A stretch of DNA of 64,000 bases from Spirochaetota bacterium (GCA_023438065.1 JAEXRH010000014.1:1-64000); one strand, 5' to 3'; counted from the first letter of the stretch, positions 42,766 through 51,770 are shown. A program made the numbers and translations. Notes: a model not told the origin generated them from the sequence alone.

Positions 42766-43466
42766 GGGCCTTCCGCGCCCTCGCGTTCGGCGCATGCATC
42801 CTCATCGCGGCGCTGCAGGCGTCCGCAGAAGCGCCGCGCGTCGTACGGGTTCCGATATGGGTCTTTCTCGAAGCCTATCCCGCTACGGGCTTTGATGGCG
42901 GGGGAGCGGACAGCGCCCCGGCCGGCGACGAACGCCCGGCAAGACTCCCTCCCGCCGAGGATCTCCGCTCGGTCGCGCGATTCGTGCTCGGGGGAATGGT
43001 ATTCGGCTGGCGTTTCGAGTACGTCCCGAGTGACCGTACCCGGCGGGTCGATGAGGTCTTTACCCTCGAGCCGATCGCGGAGATTCGCGACGACGATCCC
43101 CGATTTTCCCTTTCCGGCGTCGATCCCGACTATCCGCGCGTTTCCGCCTGGGCGGACTTTCTCATGGACGATACGACCGCGCGCCGTTCGCTGTACTGGA
43201 AATCGGTGCAGTTCAGATCCGCCGACGGACGCGGCTACGGGGCCCTGGAGCGCGACAGCGCCGGGATCAGGGACGCCTACGCGGACGCCGTGCGGGTCGC
43301 GGTGCGCTCGTACGCGAGGAAACTCGAGAAAAACAAGCCGAAGGAAATCCGCGGCGAAGTCCTGCTCCGCGAAAATCCGCGCCTCTTCACCGACGAGGGC
43401 CGTTTCGTCGCGGACATCACCGTCCTCGTCAATATCCAGGAAATAGTCCCTTACGCGCTCTACTGA
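42762..43466 (+). CDS. Exported protein of unknown function
   Basis: 234 residues. Signal peptide about 1-23 (MRAFRALAFGACILIAALQASA, cleavage before EAPR). The mature part is soluble, beta-rich at the start and helical toward the end, with no motif I recognise. ATGA overlap with the rhomboid stop indicates coupling, so it may be a rhomboid-linked envelope protein. Its last seven bases overlap the convergent kinase gene. Confidence 0.75.
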   Translation: MRAFRALAFGACILIAALQASAEAPRVVRVPIWVFLEAYPATGFDGGGADSAPAGDERPARLPPAEDLRSVARFVLGGMVFGWRFEYVPSDRTRRVDEVFTLEPIAEIRDDDPRFSLSGVDPDYPRVSAWADFLMDDTTARRSLYWKSVQFRSADGRGYGALERDSAGIRDAYADAVRVAVRSYARKLEKNKPKEIRGEVLLRENPRLFTDEGRFVADITVLVNIQEIVPYALY

Positions 43467-45148
43467 TCGTCCGGAAACCTGATCGTTATCTCGGAGCCGG
43501 AGGAGCCGCTCTTCAGGGACAGGGACCCGCGGATCTGGACGACGAGCGCCTCGACCATCTCGAAGCCCATCGTATCCTTCGAGGCGCCATCGCTCTCGAA
43601 ACCGATACCGTCGTCGGCGAGGGTCAGCCGTATCAGCGAGGGCGTTTCGCGGGCGAACGAGACGCGTATGGAACCGCCCGCGCCCCCCGGGAACGCGTGC
43701 AGAATGCTGTTCGAGACGAGCTCGTTCAGGATCAGCGCGAGCGGCAAGGCTTTCTCAATCGGAAGCGCGACGTCGATCCCCGAGACGGAACAGGACACGT
43801 CGGTACCCACGTCTGAGTAGAGCGAGACGAGATAGTCGCACAGCCCCGTGCAGTAGCGGAGCATCTGGACCCGCTGGACGTCGGAATAGCGATAGATGGT
43901 CTCGTACACGAGGGCAAGGGCCATCACGCGGGAATGCGTGGTCGTGAGCGCGCGGCGTACCCCGTCGTCGGATGCGTGCCCGATCTGCAGGTTGACCATG
44001 CTCGAAAGAAGTTGAAGATTGTCCGATACCCGTTTCTGGAGTTCCTGGAGGAGCTGCTCCTTCTCGGCGAGGGTGCGCTCGTTGCTCGCGTTCCGTTCCT
44101 CGAGCGCCGAGGCCATTTTGTTGAACGATGCGGCAAGCTCGGTGATCTCGTCCGGCGCCGAGTCCAGCTCGGAACGAATGCTCAGGTTTCCGTCCGCGAG
44201 AGCGGCGGTATACTCGGTAAGCCGCTCGATGCGCGCGACGACGAGACGCCGCGCGAGCCTGATCGAAAGGAAAAAAGCGGCCAGGCAGGAGCCAAGCATG
44301 AAAAGAAGGATGCGCAAAACCGGCGTATAGGCCTCGGCGAGCATCCTGTCATAGGGCATCCTGACGGAGATATGGATGGAAAGCCCGTTCGCGCTCACGA
44401 TCCCCGTTGAAACGAGATACGGCACCCCGGAAACGGCGAGCTTTCGCGCGGAGGCCGAGGGCATCATGAGCGAACGCCGGAAAAGATCCTCGGAAACCCG
44501 CTGCCCCAAGGCAGCGCCAGGTTCGTCGGAACTCGCAAAAAGTCTCATCCCGTAATAGTCGAAGATCTCGAGTATGGTTCCCTGGGGAAGGCGATCGAGC
44601 GAAAGTTCCCGGGTGTACTTGCTCAGGCTGAACGCGCAGACGAGATACAGGGATGCGCCCGAATCGAGCTTGACGGGAAGGGTAAAGGTGATCGCGTGTT
44701 CGCCGGTGGAACGGCTCACGATATACTGCCCCGGCGTAAAGAGGCCGGTCTCCTTGGCGTATTGGAAATACGGCCTGTCCGCGAGGGTGTACCCGATCTT
44801 GTCCACGCCGGAGGCGACGACGAGGCCACGCTCGTCGGCGGCGAGAAGAACCGCGTAATCGGGATACACGCGCATCAGGTCCTGCAGGTACCGGTTCAAC
44901 GCGGGGTAATCGGCTTCCTGAACCGCCCTCGTTTGGGATATGGCGACGAGCATCTCTTCCGCGTTTCGAACGATGAGCCGCTGTTCGTTGGTAAAGCCGT
45001 CGCAAAGGTTCGTGATCTGGGTAATGTTTTCGTTTATATAGGATCTTTGGAAAAACAGCGCGGAATATACCGCTATTGCGACGACGGGAATGACCGCCAC
45101 GAGCACGACAAGGAAGAACTTCGTCCTGATTTTAACCTTTTCTCGCAC
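43460..45148 (-). CDS. Sensor kinase-like protein (dCache, HAMP, HisKA_2-like, HATPase) lacking the phosphoacceptor His
   Basis: 562 residues. TM1 about 9-32, periplasmic dCache-type domain (DYAVLLAADERGLVVASG, DRPYFQYAKETG), TM2 about 278-298, HAMP about 299-350. The dimerisation segment reads LLQELQKRVSDNLQLLSSMVNLQ (367-389): the HisKA_2 consensus EIHHRVKNNLQ has two His where this has Q371 and K372. The ATPase has the N-box NELVSNSILHAF and LADDGIGFES. GTG start. No response regulator is adjacent. It may signal without phosphotransfer, or modulate another kinase. Confidence 0.85.
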   Translation of the reverse strand: MREKVKIRTKFFLVVLVAVIPVVAIAVYSALFFQRSYINENITQITNLCDGFTNEQRLIVRNAEEMLVAISQTRAVQEADYPALNRYLQDLMRVYPDYAVLLAADERGLVVASGVDKIGYTLADRPYFQYAKETGLFTPGQYIVSRSTGEHAITFTLPVKLDSGASLYLVCAFSLSKYTRELSLDRLPQGTILEIFDYYGMRLFASSDEPGAALGQRVSEDLFRRSLMMPSASARKLAVSGVPYLVSTGIVSANGLSIHISVRMPYDRMLAEAYTPVLRILLFMLGSCLAAFFLSIRLARRLVVARIERLTEYTAALADGNLSIRSELDSAPDEITELAASFNKMASALEERNASNERTLAEKEQLLQELQKRVSDNLQLLSSMVNLQIGHASDDGVRRALTTTHSRVMALALVYETIYRYSDVQRVQMLRYCTGLCDYLVSLYSDVGTDVSCSVSGIDVALPIEKALPLALILNELVSNSILHAFPGGAGGSIRVSFARETPSLIRLTLADDGIGFESDGASKDTMGFEMVEALVVQIRGSLSLKSGSSGSEITIRFPDDQ

Positions 45149-45150
45149 CC

Positions 45151-45180
45151 TTTACTGCACTCCGCCGAAAATGGTATAAA
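45151..45180 (+). promoter_or_regulatory. pheS promoter
   Basis: TTTACT (45151-45156), 18-base spacer, TATAAA (45175-45180), then AGGAG and ATG at 45209. No T-box leader is present in the space before pheS. Confidence 0.62.
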
Positions 45181-45208
45181 TATACGCATATTTTAACAGG
45201 AGTAAGTC

Positions 45209-46765
45209 ATGGATGTACAGTCAATAGTGAAAAATCTGCATCCGCTCGAGATACGCGTCCTTCGCGCGTTCGCGCCCGGGACGGAGCTCACCTCGGAACG
45301 GCTTGAAAAGGAACTCGACTACAAGCCGGGCCACGCGAACCAGGCGTTTTCCTGGCTTGGCGGCAAGGGTCTCGTCACCGAGGTCCGGCGGGAAGCCAAT
45401 ACCTTTTTCGAAATCACCGAGCTTGGCCGCGCGTTCGCGAAAGCGGGAACACCCGACGAGCGCATCCTCACCCTCCTGAAGGACAAGGGACCGCACACCC
45501 TCCCCGAGATCGCCGAGGCCCTCGGCCTCGAGCAGAAGGACGTCGGTTCCGCGTTCGGAAGCCTCTCGAAAGAAGGCGCCGTTCGCATGGACGAATCGAA
45601 GAAAGCCGCCTTCGTCGAGATGCCGAAGGACAAGCGGCACGCGATCACCGTCGCGCTCATCCGCCTCGCCTCGGAGTCCCCCTCGGGCTCGCTCGACCAG
45701 AAAACCCTCACCCCCGACGAGGTCGCCGTCATGGGCACGCTCGCCAAGAAACGCGGCTCGGCCGACTCCCCGTTCCGCGTCGTCGAGCGCGAGACCGTGG
45801 TATACAGCCTCGCAAGCGAGGCCATTGAGGTGAAGAAAGCCCTCGACGCCGCGGGCATCACCGGCGAGGAGATCGGATCGATCACCCCCGCGATGCTCAA
45901 GTCCGGCGAGTGGAAAAACGGGACCTTCCGCGGCTACAACATCGCGATCCCCCCCGCGCGAATCATCCCCGGCCGCACGAATCCCTACGTGAGCTTTCTC
46001 GAGAGCGTGAAGGACAAGCTTTGCTCGCTCGGCTTCGAGGAGTTCGACGGTCCGCTCGTCGAAACCGAGTTCTGGAACTCGGACGCGCTTTTCATGCCGC
46101 AGTTCCACGCGGCGCGCGACATCCACGACGCGTACTACGTGAAAAACCCGACCCACGCGAAGTCGATCGAGGAGCCCTGGCTCTCGAACGTCGCGGCCGC
46201 GCACCAGAACGGCGGCAACACCGGCAGCCGCGGATGGAACTATAATTTCGACCGCGACTTCACCCGCCGCCTCATCCTCCGGAGCCAGGGCACCGCGCTC
46301 TCCGCGCACCAGCTCCACAAGGCGAAGATCCCCGGCAAGTACTTCGGCATCGCGCGCTGCTTCCGCTACGACAAGGTCGACGCGACCCACCTTTCCGACT
46401 TCTACCAGACCGAGGGCATCGTCCTCGGCGACGAGGTGAACCTCAAGACCCTCCTCGGCTTCCTCGAGATGTTCGCGGTCGAGATCGCGGGCGCCACCGA
46501 CGTGAAGTACGTCCCCGGCTACTTCCCCTTCACCGAGCCCTCGATCGAGGTGCACATCAAGCACCCGGTCCTCGGCTGGTTCGAGCTCGGCGGCTCGGGC
46601 ATCTTCCGCCCCGAGGTGACGCGCGCGATGGGAATCGACGTCCCGGTCCTCGCGTGGGGCATCGGCATCGACCGCATGGCCCTCATGGCGCTCGGCCTCA
46701 ACGACCTCCGCGAGCTCTTCTCGGGCGACATCGAAGGCGTGCGTCTCCGGAAGGCCAAGTACTGA
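45209..46765 (+). CDS. pheS: Phenylalanyl-tRNA synthetase alpha subunit, archaeal/eukaryotic type
   Basis: 518 residues. An N-terminal helix-turn-helix-rich region (about 1-200) with repeated winged-helix-like units precedes the class II catalytic core. The N-terminal extension is the hallmark of the archaeal/eukaryotic alpha subunit, and spirochaetes are among the few bacteria that carry it. Core features: SFLESVKDKLCSLGFEEFDGPLVETEFWNSDALFMPQFHAARD (motif 1 region), SHQL-type tRNA-side strand SAHQLHKAKIPGKYFGIARCFRYDKVDATHLSDFYQTEG and the final GIGIDRMAL motif 3. AGGAG at 45199 supports the start. Confidence 0.96.
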   Translation: MDVQSIVKNLHPLEIRVLRAFAPGTELTSERLEKELDYKPGHANQAFSWLGGKGLVTEVRREANTFFEITELGRAFAKAGTPDERILTLLKDKGPHTLPEIAEALGLEQKDVGSAFGSLSKEGAVRMDESKKAAFVEMPKDKRHAITVALIRLASESPSGSLDQKTLTPDEVAVMGTLAKKRGSADSPFRVVERETVVYSLASEAIEVKKALDAAGITGEEIGSITPAMLKSGEWKNGTFRGYNIAIPPARIIPGRTNPYVSFLESVKDKLCSLGFEEFDGPLVETEFWNSDALFMPQFHAARDIHDAYYVKNPTHAKSIEEPWLSNVAAAHQNGGNTGSRGWNYNFDRDFTRRLILRSQGTALSAHQLHKAKIPGKYFGIARCFRYDKVDATHLSDFYQTEGIVLGDEVNLKTLLGFLEMFAVEIAGATDVKYVPGYFPFTEPSIEVHIKHPVLGWFELGGSGIFRPEVTRAMGIDVPVLAWGIGIDRMALMALGLNDLRELFSGDIEGVRLRKAKY

Positions 46766-46790
46766 GCTTTCACGCCAGGCGACTGGCTTA

Positions 46791-46920
46791 CCGTTGATCT
46801 CCGGCATCCGGTGGACGCCGGGGAAACGCGTTCCCGCGGAGCTTTGGAGCCCGCGAGGGCGACAGCGGAGCGGGGACCGTTTCCCCGAAGCTGGCACCGC
46901 CGGATGCCGGAACATAACGG
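46791..46920. repeat. Nested inverted repeat (structured element) between pheS and pheT
   Basis: Stem arms: TCCGGCATCCGG (46800-46811) / CCGGATGCCGGA (46900-46911), 12 of 12 matching; inner stem GGGGAAACG (46820-46828) / CGTTTCCCC (46878-46886), 9 of 9; and outer CCGTT (46791-46795) / AACGG (46916-46920). The pairs are nested, so the RNA could fold into one long hairpin with a multi-branch top. It fills the 172-base gap before the pheT ribosome site; no gene is seen here. Confidence 0.75.
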
Positions 46921-46937
46921 AAACTAAGGAGCGATAG

Positions 46938-48668
46938 ATGCCGAAAATCGAAGTAAACGAGAAACTCTTCTTCAGCCTCCTCGGCGAAAAATACGACTAC
47001 GCGAAGCTCGAGGAGCGCCTTACCTGCGGGAAGGCCGAGCTCGACGAGAAACCCGACGCCTCGCTTCCCGAGGCCGAGCGCACGATCAAGATCGAGCTCA
47101 ACGACACGAACCGGCCCGACCTCTGGTCGACCGCCGGCGTCGCGCGCCAGCTCAGGCTCCACGCGCACGGCGCGGCGAAAAAGGGCCATTACGGGGATTT
47201 CTTCTCGCGCGAAGGAAAGGCGATGGACTCAGGTAGCCGCGTCGTCAAGGTCGATCCCGCGCTCAAGGATATCCGCCCCTTCATGACGGCCTTCGTCATA
47301 TCGGGAAAGCCGATCGACGAGCCGATGCTCCTCGACATCATCCAGACGCAGGAAAAGCTCTGCTGGAACTACGGCCGCAAGCGCCGCTCGATCTCGATGG
47401 GCGTGTACCGCTCCGCGAACATCGCGTGGCCTATCGACTACAAGGCCGTCGACCCCGACAAGACGAGTTTCGTCCCGCTCGCGTGCGACGCGCCGATGAC
47501 CTGCCGCCAGATCCTTACCGAGCATCCGAAAGGGAAGGAATACGGCTGGATCCTCAAGGACGCGAAGGCCTTCCCCCTCCTCGTCGACGCGAAAAACGAG
47601 GTCCTGTCGATGGCCCCGATCATCAACAGCGCGACCCTCGGCGCGGTCAAGGTCGGCGACTCCGACCTCCTCGTCGAGATGACCGGAACCGACATGCCCT
47701 CGCTCGTCCTCGCGACGAGCATCGTCGCCTGCGATTTCGCGGACGCGGGTTACCGGATCCTCCCGGTAAAGGTCGAGCATCCCTACGAAACCGGACTCGG
47801 AAAGTCGGTCACGACCCCGTACTATTTCCAGAAGTCGACGAGCACGACGATCGCCGCGATCAACCGCCTCCTCGGGGCCGAGCTCTCCGGCGGCGAGATC
47901 CGCGACGCGCTCGAGCGGATGGGAAGCGAGGTCGAGACCTCGGGAGACACCGTCACCGTCTATCCCGCGGAGTACCGGAACGACTTCCTCCACGAGGTCG
48001 ACATCATCGAGGACGTCATGATGGGAAAGGAGATTTCCTTCTTCAAGCCCGCGAAGCCGCGCGACTTCACGATCGGCCGGCTCACCCCCCTCACGCTCTT
48101 CAGCCGGAAGGCGAAGAGCCTCATGGTGGGCCTCGGCTACCAGGAGATGATCTTCAACTATCTCGGTTCCGGGAAGGACTTCATCGAGCGGATGAACATC
48201 GCCGACGCGAAAGAGGGAGAGAAGGTAATCGAGATCTCGAATCCCATGACCGAGAACTACCAGTTCGTCAGGCCCTCGATCCTCCCGAGCCTCCTCGCCG
48301 CCGAGGCGCCCTCGGGGAACGCGGTCTATCCGCACAGGATCTTCGAGATCGGTAAGGTCGCCTATCTCGAGGAAAGCGAGGTCACCGGCACGCAAACGAG
48401 GCAGCACCTCGGCTTCCTCATGGCCTCGAGCGACGCGAACTTCAACGAGGCGGCGAGCCAGGTCGCGAGCCTTCTCTATTATCTTGACCACGAGTACAAG
48501 GTTTCCGAGTCCGACGACCCGCGCTTCATCCACGGCCGCCAGGCCGCGGTCATCGTGAAGGGAAAGACCGTCGGCGTGTTCGGCGAGATCCATCCCCGGG
48601 TCCTCGAGAACTGGACGATCGGCACGCCCTGCGTCGCCGGCGAGATCGACCTCGAGGAACTCATGTAG
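46938..48668 (+). CDS. pheT: Phenylalanyl-tRNA synthetase beta subunit, archaeal/eukaryotic type
   Basis: 576 residues, shorter than the bacterial beta subunit (about 790), with no N-terminal tRNA-binding OB domain and no C-terminal anticodon-binding domain. Visible blocks: IKIELNDTNRPDLWSTAGVARQLR, RKRRSISMGVYRSANI (B3/B4 editing region), DFLHEVDIIEDVMMGKEI and YQEMIFNYLGSGKDFIERM. Pairs with PheS to charge tRNA-Phe. AAGGAG ribosome site. Separated from pheS by a 172-base structured gap. Confidence 0.96.
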   Translation: MPKIEVNEKLFFSLLGEKYDYAKLEERLTCGKAELDEKPDASLPEAERTIKIELNDTNRPDLWSTAGVARQLRLHAHGAAKKGHYGDFFSREGKAMDSGSRVVKVDPALKDIRPFMTAFVISGKPIDEPMLLDIIQTQEKLCWNYGRKRRSISMGVYRSANIAWPIDYKAVDPDKTSFVPLACDAPMTCRQILTEHPKGKEYGWILKDAKAFPLLVDAKNEVLSMAPIINSATLGAVKVGDSDLLVEMTGTDMPSLVLATSIVACDFADAGYRILPVKVEHPYETGLGKSVTTPYYFQKSTSTTIAAINRLLGAELSGGEIRDALERMGSEVETSGDTVTVYPAEYRNDFLHEVDIIEDVMMGKEISFFKPAKPRDFTIGRLTPLTLFSRKAKSLMVGLGYQEMIFNYLGSGKDFIERMNIADAKEGEKVIEISNPMTENYQFVRPSILPSLLAAEAPSGNAVYPHRIFEIGKVAYLEESEVTGTQTRQHLGFLMASSDANFNEAASQVASLLYYLDHEYKVSESDDPRFIHGRQAAVIVKGKTVGVFGEIHPRVLENWTIGTPCVAGEIDLEELM

Positions 48669-48676
48669 GCAGCAAT

Positions 48677-48710
48677 AAAAAAGCCCTTGCTTATCGCAAG
48701 GGCTTTTTTT
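48677..48710. terminator. Strong bidirectional terminator after pheT
   Basis: Stem AAAAAAGCCCTTGC (48677-48690) / GCAAGGGCTTTTTTT (48696-48710), with loop TTATC. Works for pheT and for the convergent lipoprotein gene. Confidence 0.95.
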
Positions 48711-48756
48711 AGAACAATGGCGGTATGATAACCGGCAATGCCTGTCTCGCAAACTA

Positions 48757-50094
48757 CTAGTTGGTCGAAACGGCTGTCGTTACAGCCTGACAGGGCGTTC
48801 GGGAGTAACGACCATACCCGTCGCTGGTGAATACAACGACGTAATATGTCGTGTTCGGAGTAAGCGCCGAAAAGGAATAACTTCTCGTTGCCGTTCCGAG
48901 TGACGAGGAAAATTTTAGACCATCCGTGTTAAGTCCTAAAGTCGGCCAGGTATTCGGCGCAAACATGTACCCGTTACCATCAATCGTGCCGAACCGCGAA
49001 TCATTATTGGTTTTAGATAGACCTACCACATAGGTCACGGAATTCTCGCTGTCGTTGTTCTCGGACCCATTCCAGGTAACGGTAAAACCACTCGTTGTTT
49101 TATCGGTAAAATTGAGCAAGGTATTGGAAAACTTCGGGGCATACCAATCATAAGTATGGGTAATAATGGGATTCGCCTTAAGCTCGGCAGCCGTGAAGAC
49201 CCTTGAATACTGATTGACCGGAGTGGTGCCGCTTTGAACTGATATCGTATAGCTTGTTTGATTGTCCTTCACCTTGAACGTCGTCGAATTCGAGGAAATC
49301 TGGCCACTTGCCTTTGTATAGGAAGCTGTCTTTCCGTCAGGGTAGGTCACCTGAATCAACGAGGGAACGGCAGCAACGGATTGATCCTTAGGGTTAAGCG
49401 ACGAAGTCAACGCCCTCGTCACGATCGAAAGATCGAAGGTCGGTACCGTTTTAAACGCGAATCCATTCAGGTTCGTATACCCAAAATCGCCCGCGCTATA
49501 ATTAGCCGTCGATACGACATTGACGCTCACGCTTACGGTAGGCAATCCGAAACCCGCGGTAAAAAGATAATCGAGCAAGGTCGCGCCAAGGTTGTTATAT
49601 GAAATTCGAGAGCCAGAGCGCGGGGCCGCGTAAATAACTTCATTATCGCCATCCAGTACCAAAAATTGGGTTATTTTGTATCCTTCCAGAGAATTTGATT
49701 CATAATTCCCATTAGAAACTTGTTCGTCCAGGTATAGATTCCCCGAATAGTATTGATTGCCGAATTTGAACACCTCGATTGCCTCGTTTTCGTAGATGGG
49801 TACAGTAAAATATGATGTTCCCGAGGGCGTCATTTTCTTCCAGTAAGATGAAATCGACACTACAATACGCCTGACGTTCGGATCTATCGTCGTTCCCATC
49901 GCTGAACGAGCAATTACGGCTTTCCCAACGGCTTGTTTCGTGGTAGAAGAATCAACGAGATCCGCCTCTGAAAACGAAAATTGCACGGCGGTACGGTTGC
50001 CTTGATTGTCATTGCTCGAATCAATGGACCCTGTTCCGTTTGAACACCCTAAAAACAGTAACACCACGAGAATTCCCGACATAAAACGTTTCAT
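48757..50094 (-). CDS. Lipoprotein with fibronectin type III-like domain, AT-rich
   Basis: 445 residues. Lipobox VVLLFLGC gives lipidation at C17, followed by a Ser/Asn-rich segment. Beta-rich central region, then a C-terminal fibronectin III domain (about 345-440; FTVTWNGSENNDSENSVTYVVGLSKTNN, YSFSALTPNTTYYVVVFTSDGYG). Base composition is visibly more AT-rich than its neighbours, and residue use is rich in Ser, Thr, Asn and Tyr. This fits recent transfer or a fast-evolving surface protein. AAAGGAGCTGAAA precedes the ATG. Function unknown. Confidence 0.82.
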   Translation of the reverse strand: MKRFMSGILVVLLFLGCSNGTGSIDSSNDNQGNRTAVQFSFSEADLVDSSTTKQAVGKAVIARSAMGTTIDPNVRRIVVSISSYWKKMTPSGTSYFTVPIYENEAIEVFKFGNQYYSGNLYLDEQVSNGNYESNSLEGYKITQFLVLDGDNEVIYAAPRSGSRISYNNLGATLLDYLFTAGFGLPTVSVSVNVVSTANYSAGDFGYTNLNGFAFKTVPTFDLSIVTRALTSSLNPKDQSVAAVPSLIQVTYPDGKTASYTKASGQISSNSTTFKVKDNQTSYTISVQSGTTPVNQYSRVFTAAELKANPIITHTYDWYAPKFSNTLLNFTDKTTSGFTVTWNGSENNDSENSVTYVVGLSKTNNDSRFGTIDGNGYMFAPNTWPTLGLNTDGLKFSSSLGTATRSYSFSALTPNTTYYVVVFTSDGYGRYSRTPCQAVTTAVSTN

Positions 50095-50126
50095 TTTCAG
50101 CTCCTTTCAATAATATTGCTTATGTC

Positions 50127-50156
50127 ATGGTAGATTCTGGAAAGCAACACTGTCAA
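50127..50156 (-). promoter_or_regulatory. Lipoprotein gene promoter
   Basis: Minus strand TTGACA (50156-50151), 18-base spacer, TACCAT (50132-50127). Leader about 25 bases, containing the ribosome site. Confidence 0.68.
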
Positions 50157-50240
50157 GAAAAATGAATTGCTGTGTGTTATACCAATGCGATCTAGCGTTA
50201 ATGGCTATGCGCGGGAACAAGAAAAGCTTATTTTCCTATC

Positions 50241-50813
50241 ATGACTTTTCCCTTTCCGCAGACGCATTTCATCGGGATACTCGCGAACGACGAGCTCGCC
50301 GACACCCTCGGGCAATGTCGCCTCTGGATGGGCGAGACCTTCGGCTGTCGCTCGGGCTTCTCGACGCCCATCCACGTGACGCTCGTCCCGCCCTTCGCGC
50401 TCCCCGATCCCGGCGACCTCGAGCTTCTCGCCCGCGCGATCGCGTCATGCGCTCACGATGCGACTCCTTTCGTCGCCCGAGTCTCGGGCTTCGGCGCGTT
50501 CGGCGAGCGCACGGTCTTCGCGCGCGTCGAGAGCGATCCCCGATGGACGGAGCTTCGCGACTCGCTGTACGCGTCCATCGCGCGCGCCCTTCCCGGAAGA
50601 ATCGGTAAAGACGCGCGACCCTTCGTTCCGCACCTCACGGTCGCCAATCGAGACCTGCCCGCGATCGCGGTCCCGCGCGCGCTCGAGTACTTCGCCCATC
50701 TCGATCTCGACGAGGAATTTCCCGTCGACCACGTCGCTCTTTTCGCGAGAAGGGGGGGATTATGGACGACGGAGCACGCGTGGAAGCTTGGAGATGAGGA
50801 GCCGGGGTACTAG
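50241..50813 (+). CDS. 2'-5' RNA ligase / cyclic phosphodiesterase family protein (LigT/ThpR-like)
   Basis: 190 residues with two-fold internal symmetry and both HxT motifs: HVTLVPPF (about 45-52) and HLTVANRD (about 131-138; the loop is HLTV). This family cleaves 2',3'-cyclic phosphodiester bonds or ligates 2'-5'. No Shine-Dalgarno sequence is seen before the ATG; TATTTT ends six bases upstream but has no convincing -35 box. It converges on the PilZ-like gene after 12 bases. Confidence 0.88.
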   Translation: MTFPFPQTHFIGILANDELADTLGQCRLWMGETFGCRSGFSTPIHVTLVPPFALPDPGDLELLARAIASCAHDATPFVARVSGFGAFGERTVFARVESDPRWTELRDSLYASIARALPGRIGKDARPFVPHLTVANRDLPAIAVPRALEYFAHLDLDEEFPVDHVALFARRGGLWTTEHAWKLGDEEPGY

Positions 50814-50825
50814 CGGGAACAGCCG

Positions 50826-51770
50826 TCAATCCACCCGGGCGAGAAGCGTCTCCACGTCGAGATCGAGTACGCTCGCGGTAGTCTCGTTCGACAGAGGGGA
50901 GGGAGAGCGGCCACGCGCTTGGGAGAGGCGAATCCGTTCGGCATCGAAGAGCTTTCGGAGGAAGTCGTTTACCATCCCGGAAAAATAGTTGAAGACGACC
51001 CCGTTTACCCGCTCTTGCTGCTCGTAATCGAGCCCCTCCCGGCCGTCCTGCGTCCGGAAAACGAACACATGGATCAGGCACCCGCCGATATCGCGCTTCA
51101 GGCACAAGACCGCGTCGACGGTGCATCGCGTTCCCCGGAGATTCATCTGCAGGTTCTTGATCTTTTCCATGATCGGGATCTCGGGCTCTTCGCCGAGGAA
51201 CGCGCAGGAAAAATGGCTCACGCTTATGTCGCGGATCGCGCACGAGTACTGGCGCCCCTTGAAGAGCATGTTCATCCTGAACGCGTCGGAGCATACCGCG
51301 CGGAGGTGTTTTCGTTGCCCGTTCGCCCTGTTGGCCGCGAGAACGGACAGAAACAGCGGCAAGTTTTTGCACTTCTGGTACTCGATCGGTATACAGCCGC
51401 AGGTGATTCCAATGTCGTAAAGATACAGCCGCTCGAGACGCCTCGTCTCCTCGAGACTGTTTCGCTTCTGGAAGGTTACCCCGATTCTCACCCGGTCCCG
51501 ATAGGTGTATTGCAGCTTCCGGATTAACGCGGCCCAGTCGATCCCTTCGATCCTTCGGTCAATGTTGAAAAAGAAAATGGTTTCGGCGAAGGCCGAGATC
51601 AGGAGGTGTATCTTCGATACGAGGGGACAATAGGGGTCGTCGTGAACGTAGTACGCCTCATAACCGTGAAGGCAGAAGCTCTTCAGGCACTCTTCCGGGA
51701 ATACGGAGAGTTCCGGCACGATGAAAAAGGTCTTGATACCCGACCTGACGTCGGATAGCGCAGTATCCAA
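50826..51770 (-). CDS. PilZ-like domain protein with N-terminal receiver-like region
   Basis: 314 residues. The N-terminal 115 residues look alpha/beta, like a degenerate receiver, without the acidic pocket. The middle part has QRKHLRAVC (RxxxR, about 157-165) and RDISVSHF, the second motif, where the usual final Gly of [D/N]xSxxG is His. c-di-GMP binding is therefore plausible but uncertain. The C-terminus is a charged tail. TTG start with GGAGGG five bases upstream. It is close to cyclase, GGDEF and HD-GYP genes. Confidence 0.72.
   Translation of the reverse strand: MDTALSDVRSGIKTFFIVPELSVFPEECLKSFCLHGYEAYYVHDDPYCPLVSKIHLLISAFAETIFFFNIDRRIEGIDWAALIRKLQYTYRDRVRIGVTFQKRNSLEETRRLERLYLYDIGITCGCIPIEYQKCKNLPLFLSVLAANRANGQRKHLRAVCSDAFRMNMLFKGRQYSCAIRDISVSHFSCAFLGEEPEIPIMEKIKNLQMNLRGTRCTVDAVLCLKRDIGGCLIHVFVFRTQDGREGLDYEQQERVNGVVFNYFSGMVNDFLRKLFDAERIRLSQARGRSPSPLSNETTASVLDLDVETLLARVD

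Noticed and set aside
46766..46937. A small gene or tRNA in the pheS-pheT gap
   Set aside because: No cloverleaf and no frame with start signals; the sequence is explained by nested inverted repeats.
45221..48752. Minus-strand frames of 564 and 507 codons opposite pheS and pheT
   Set aside because: Composition is that of complementary strand of GC-ending codons; no motif or ribosome site.
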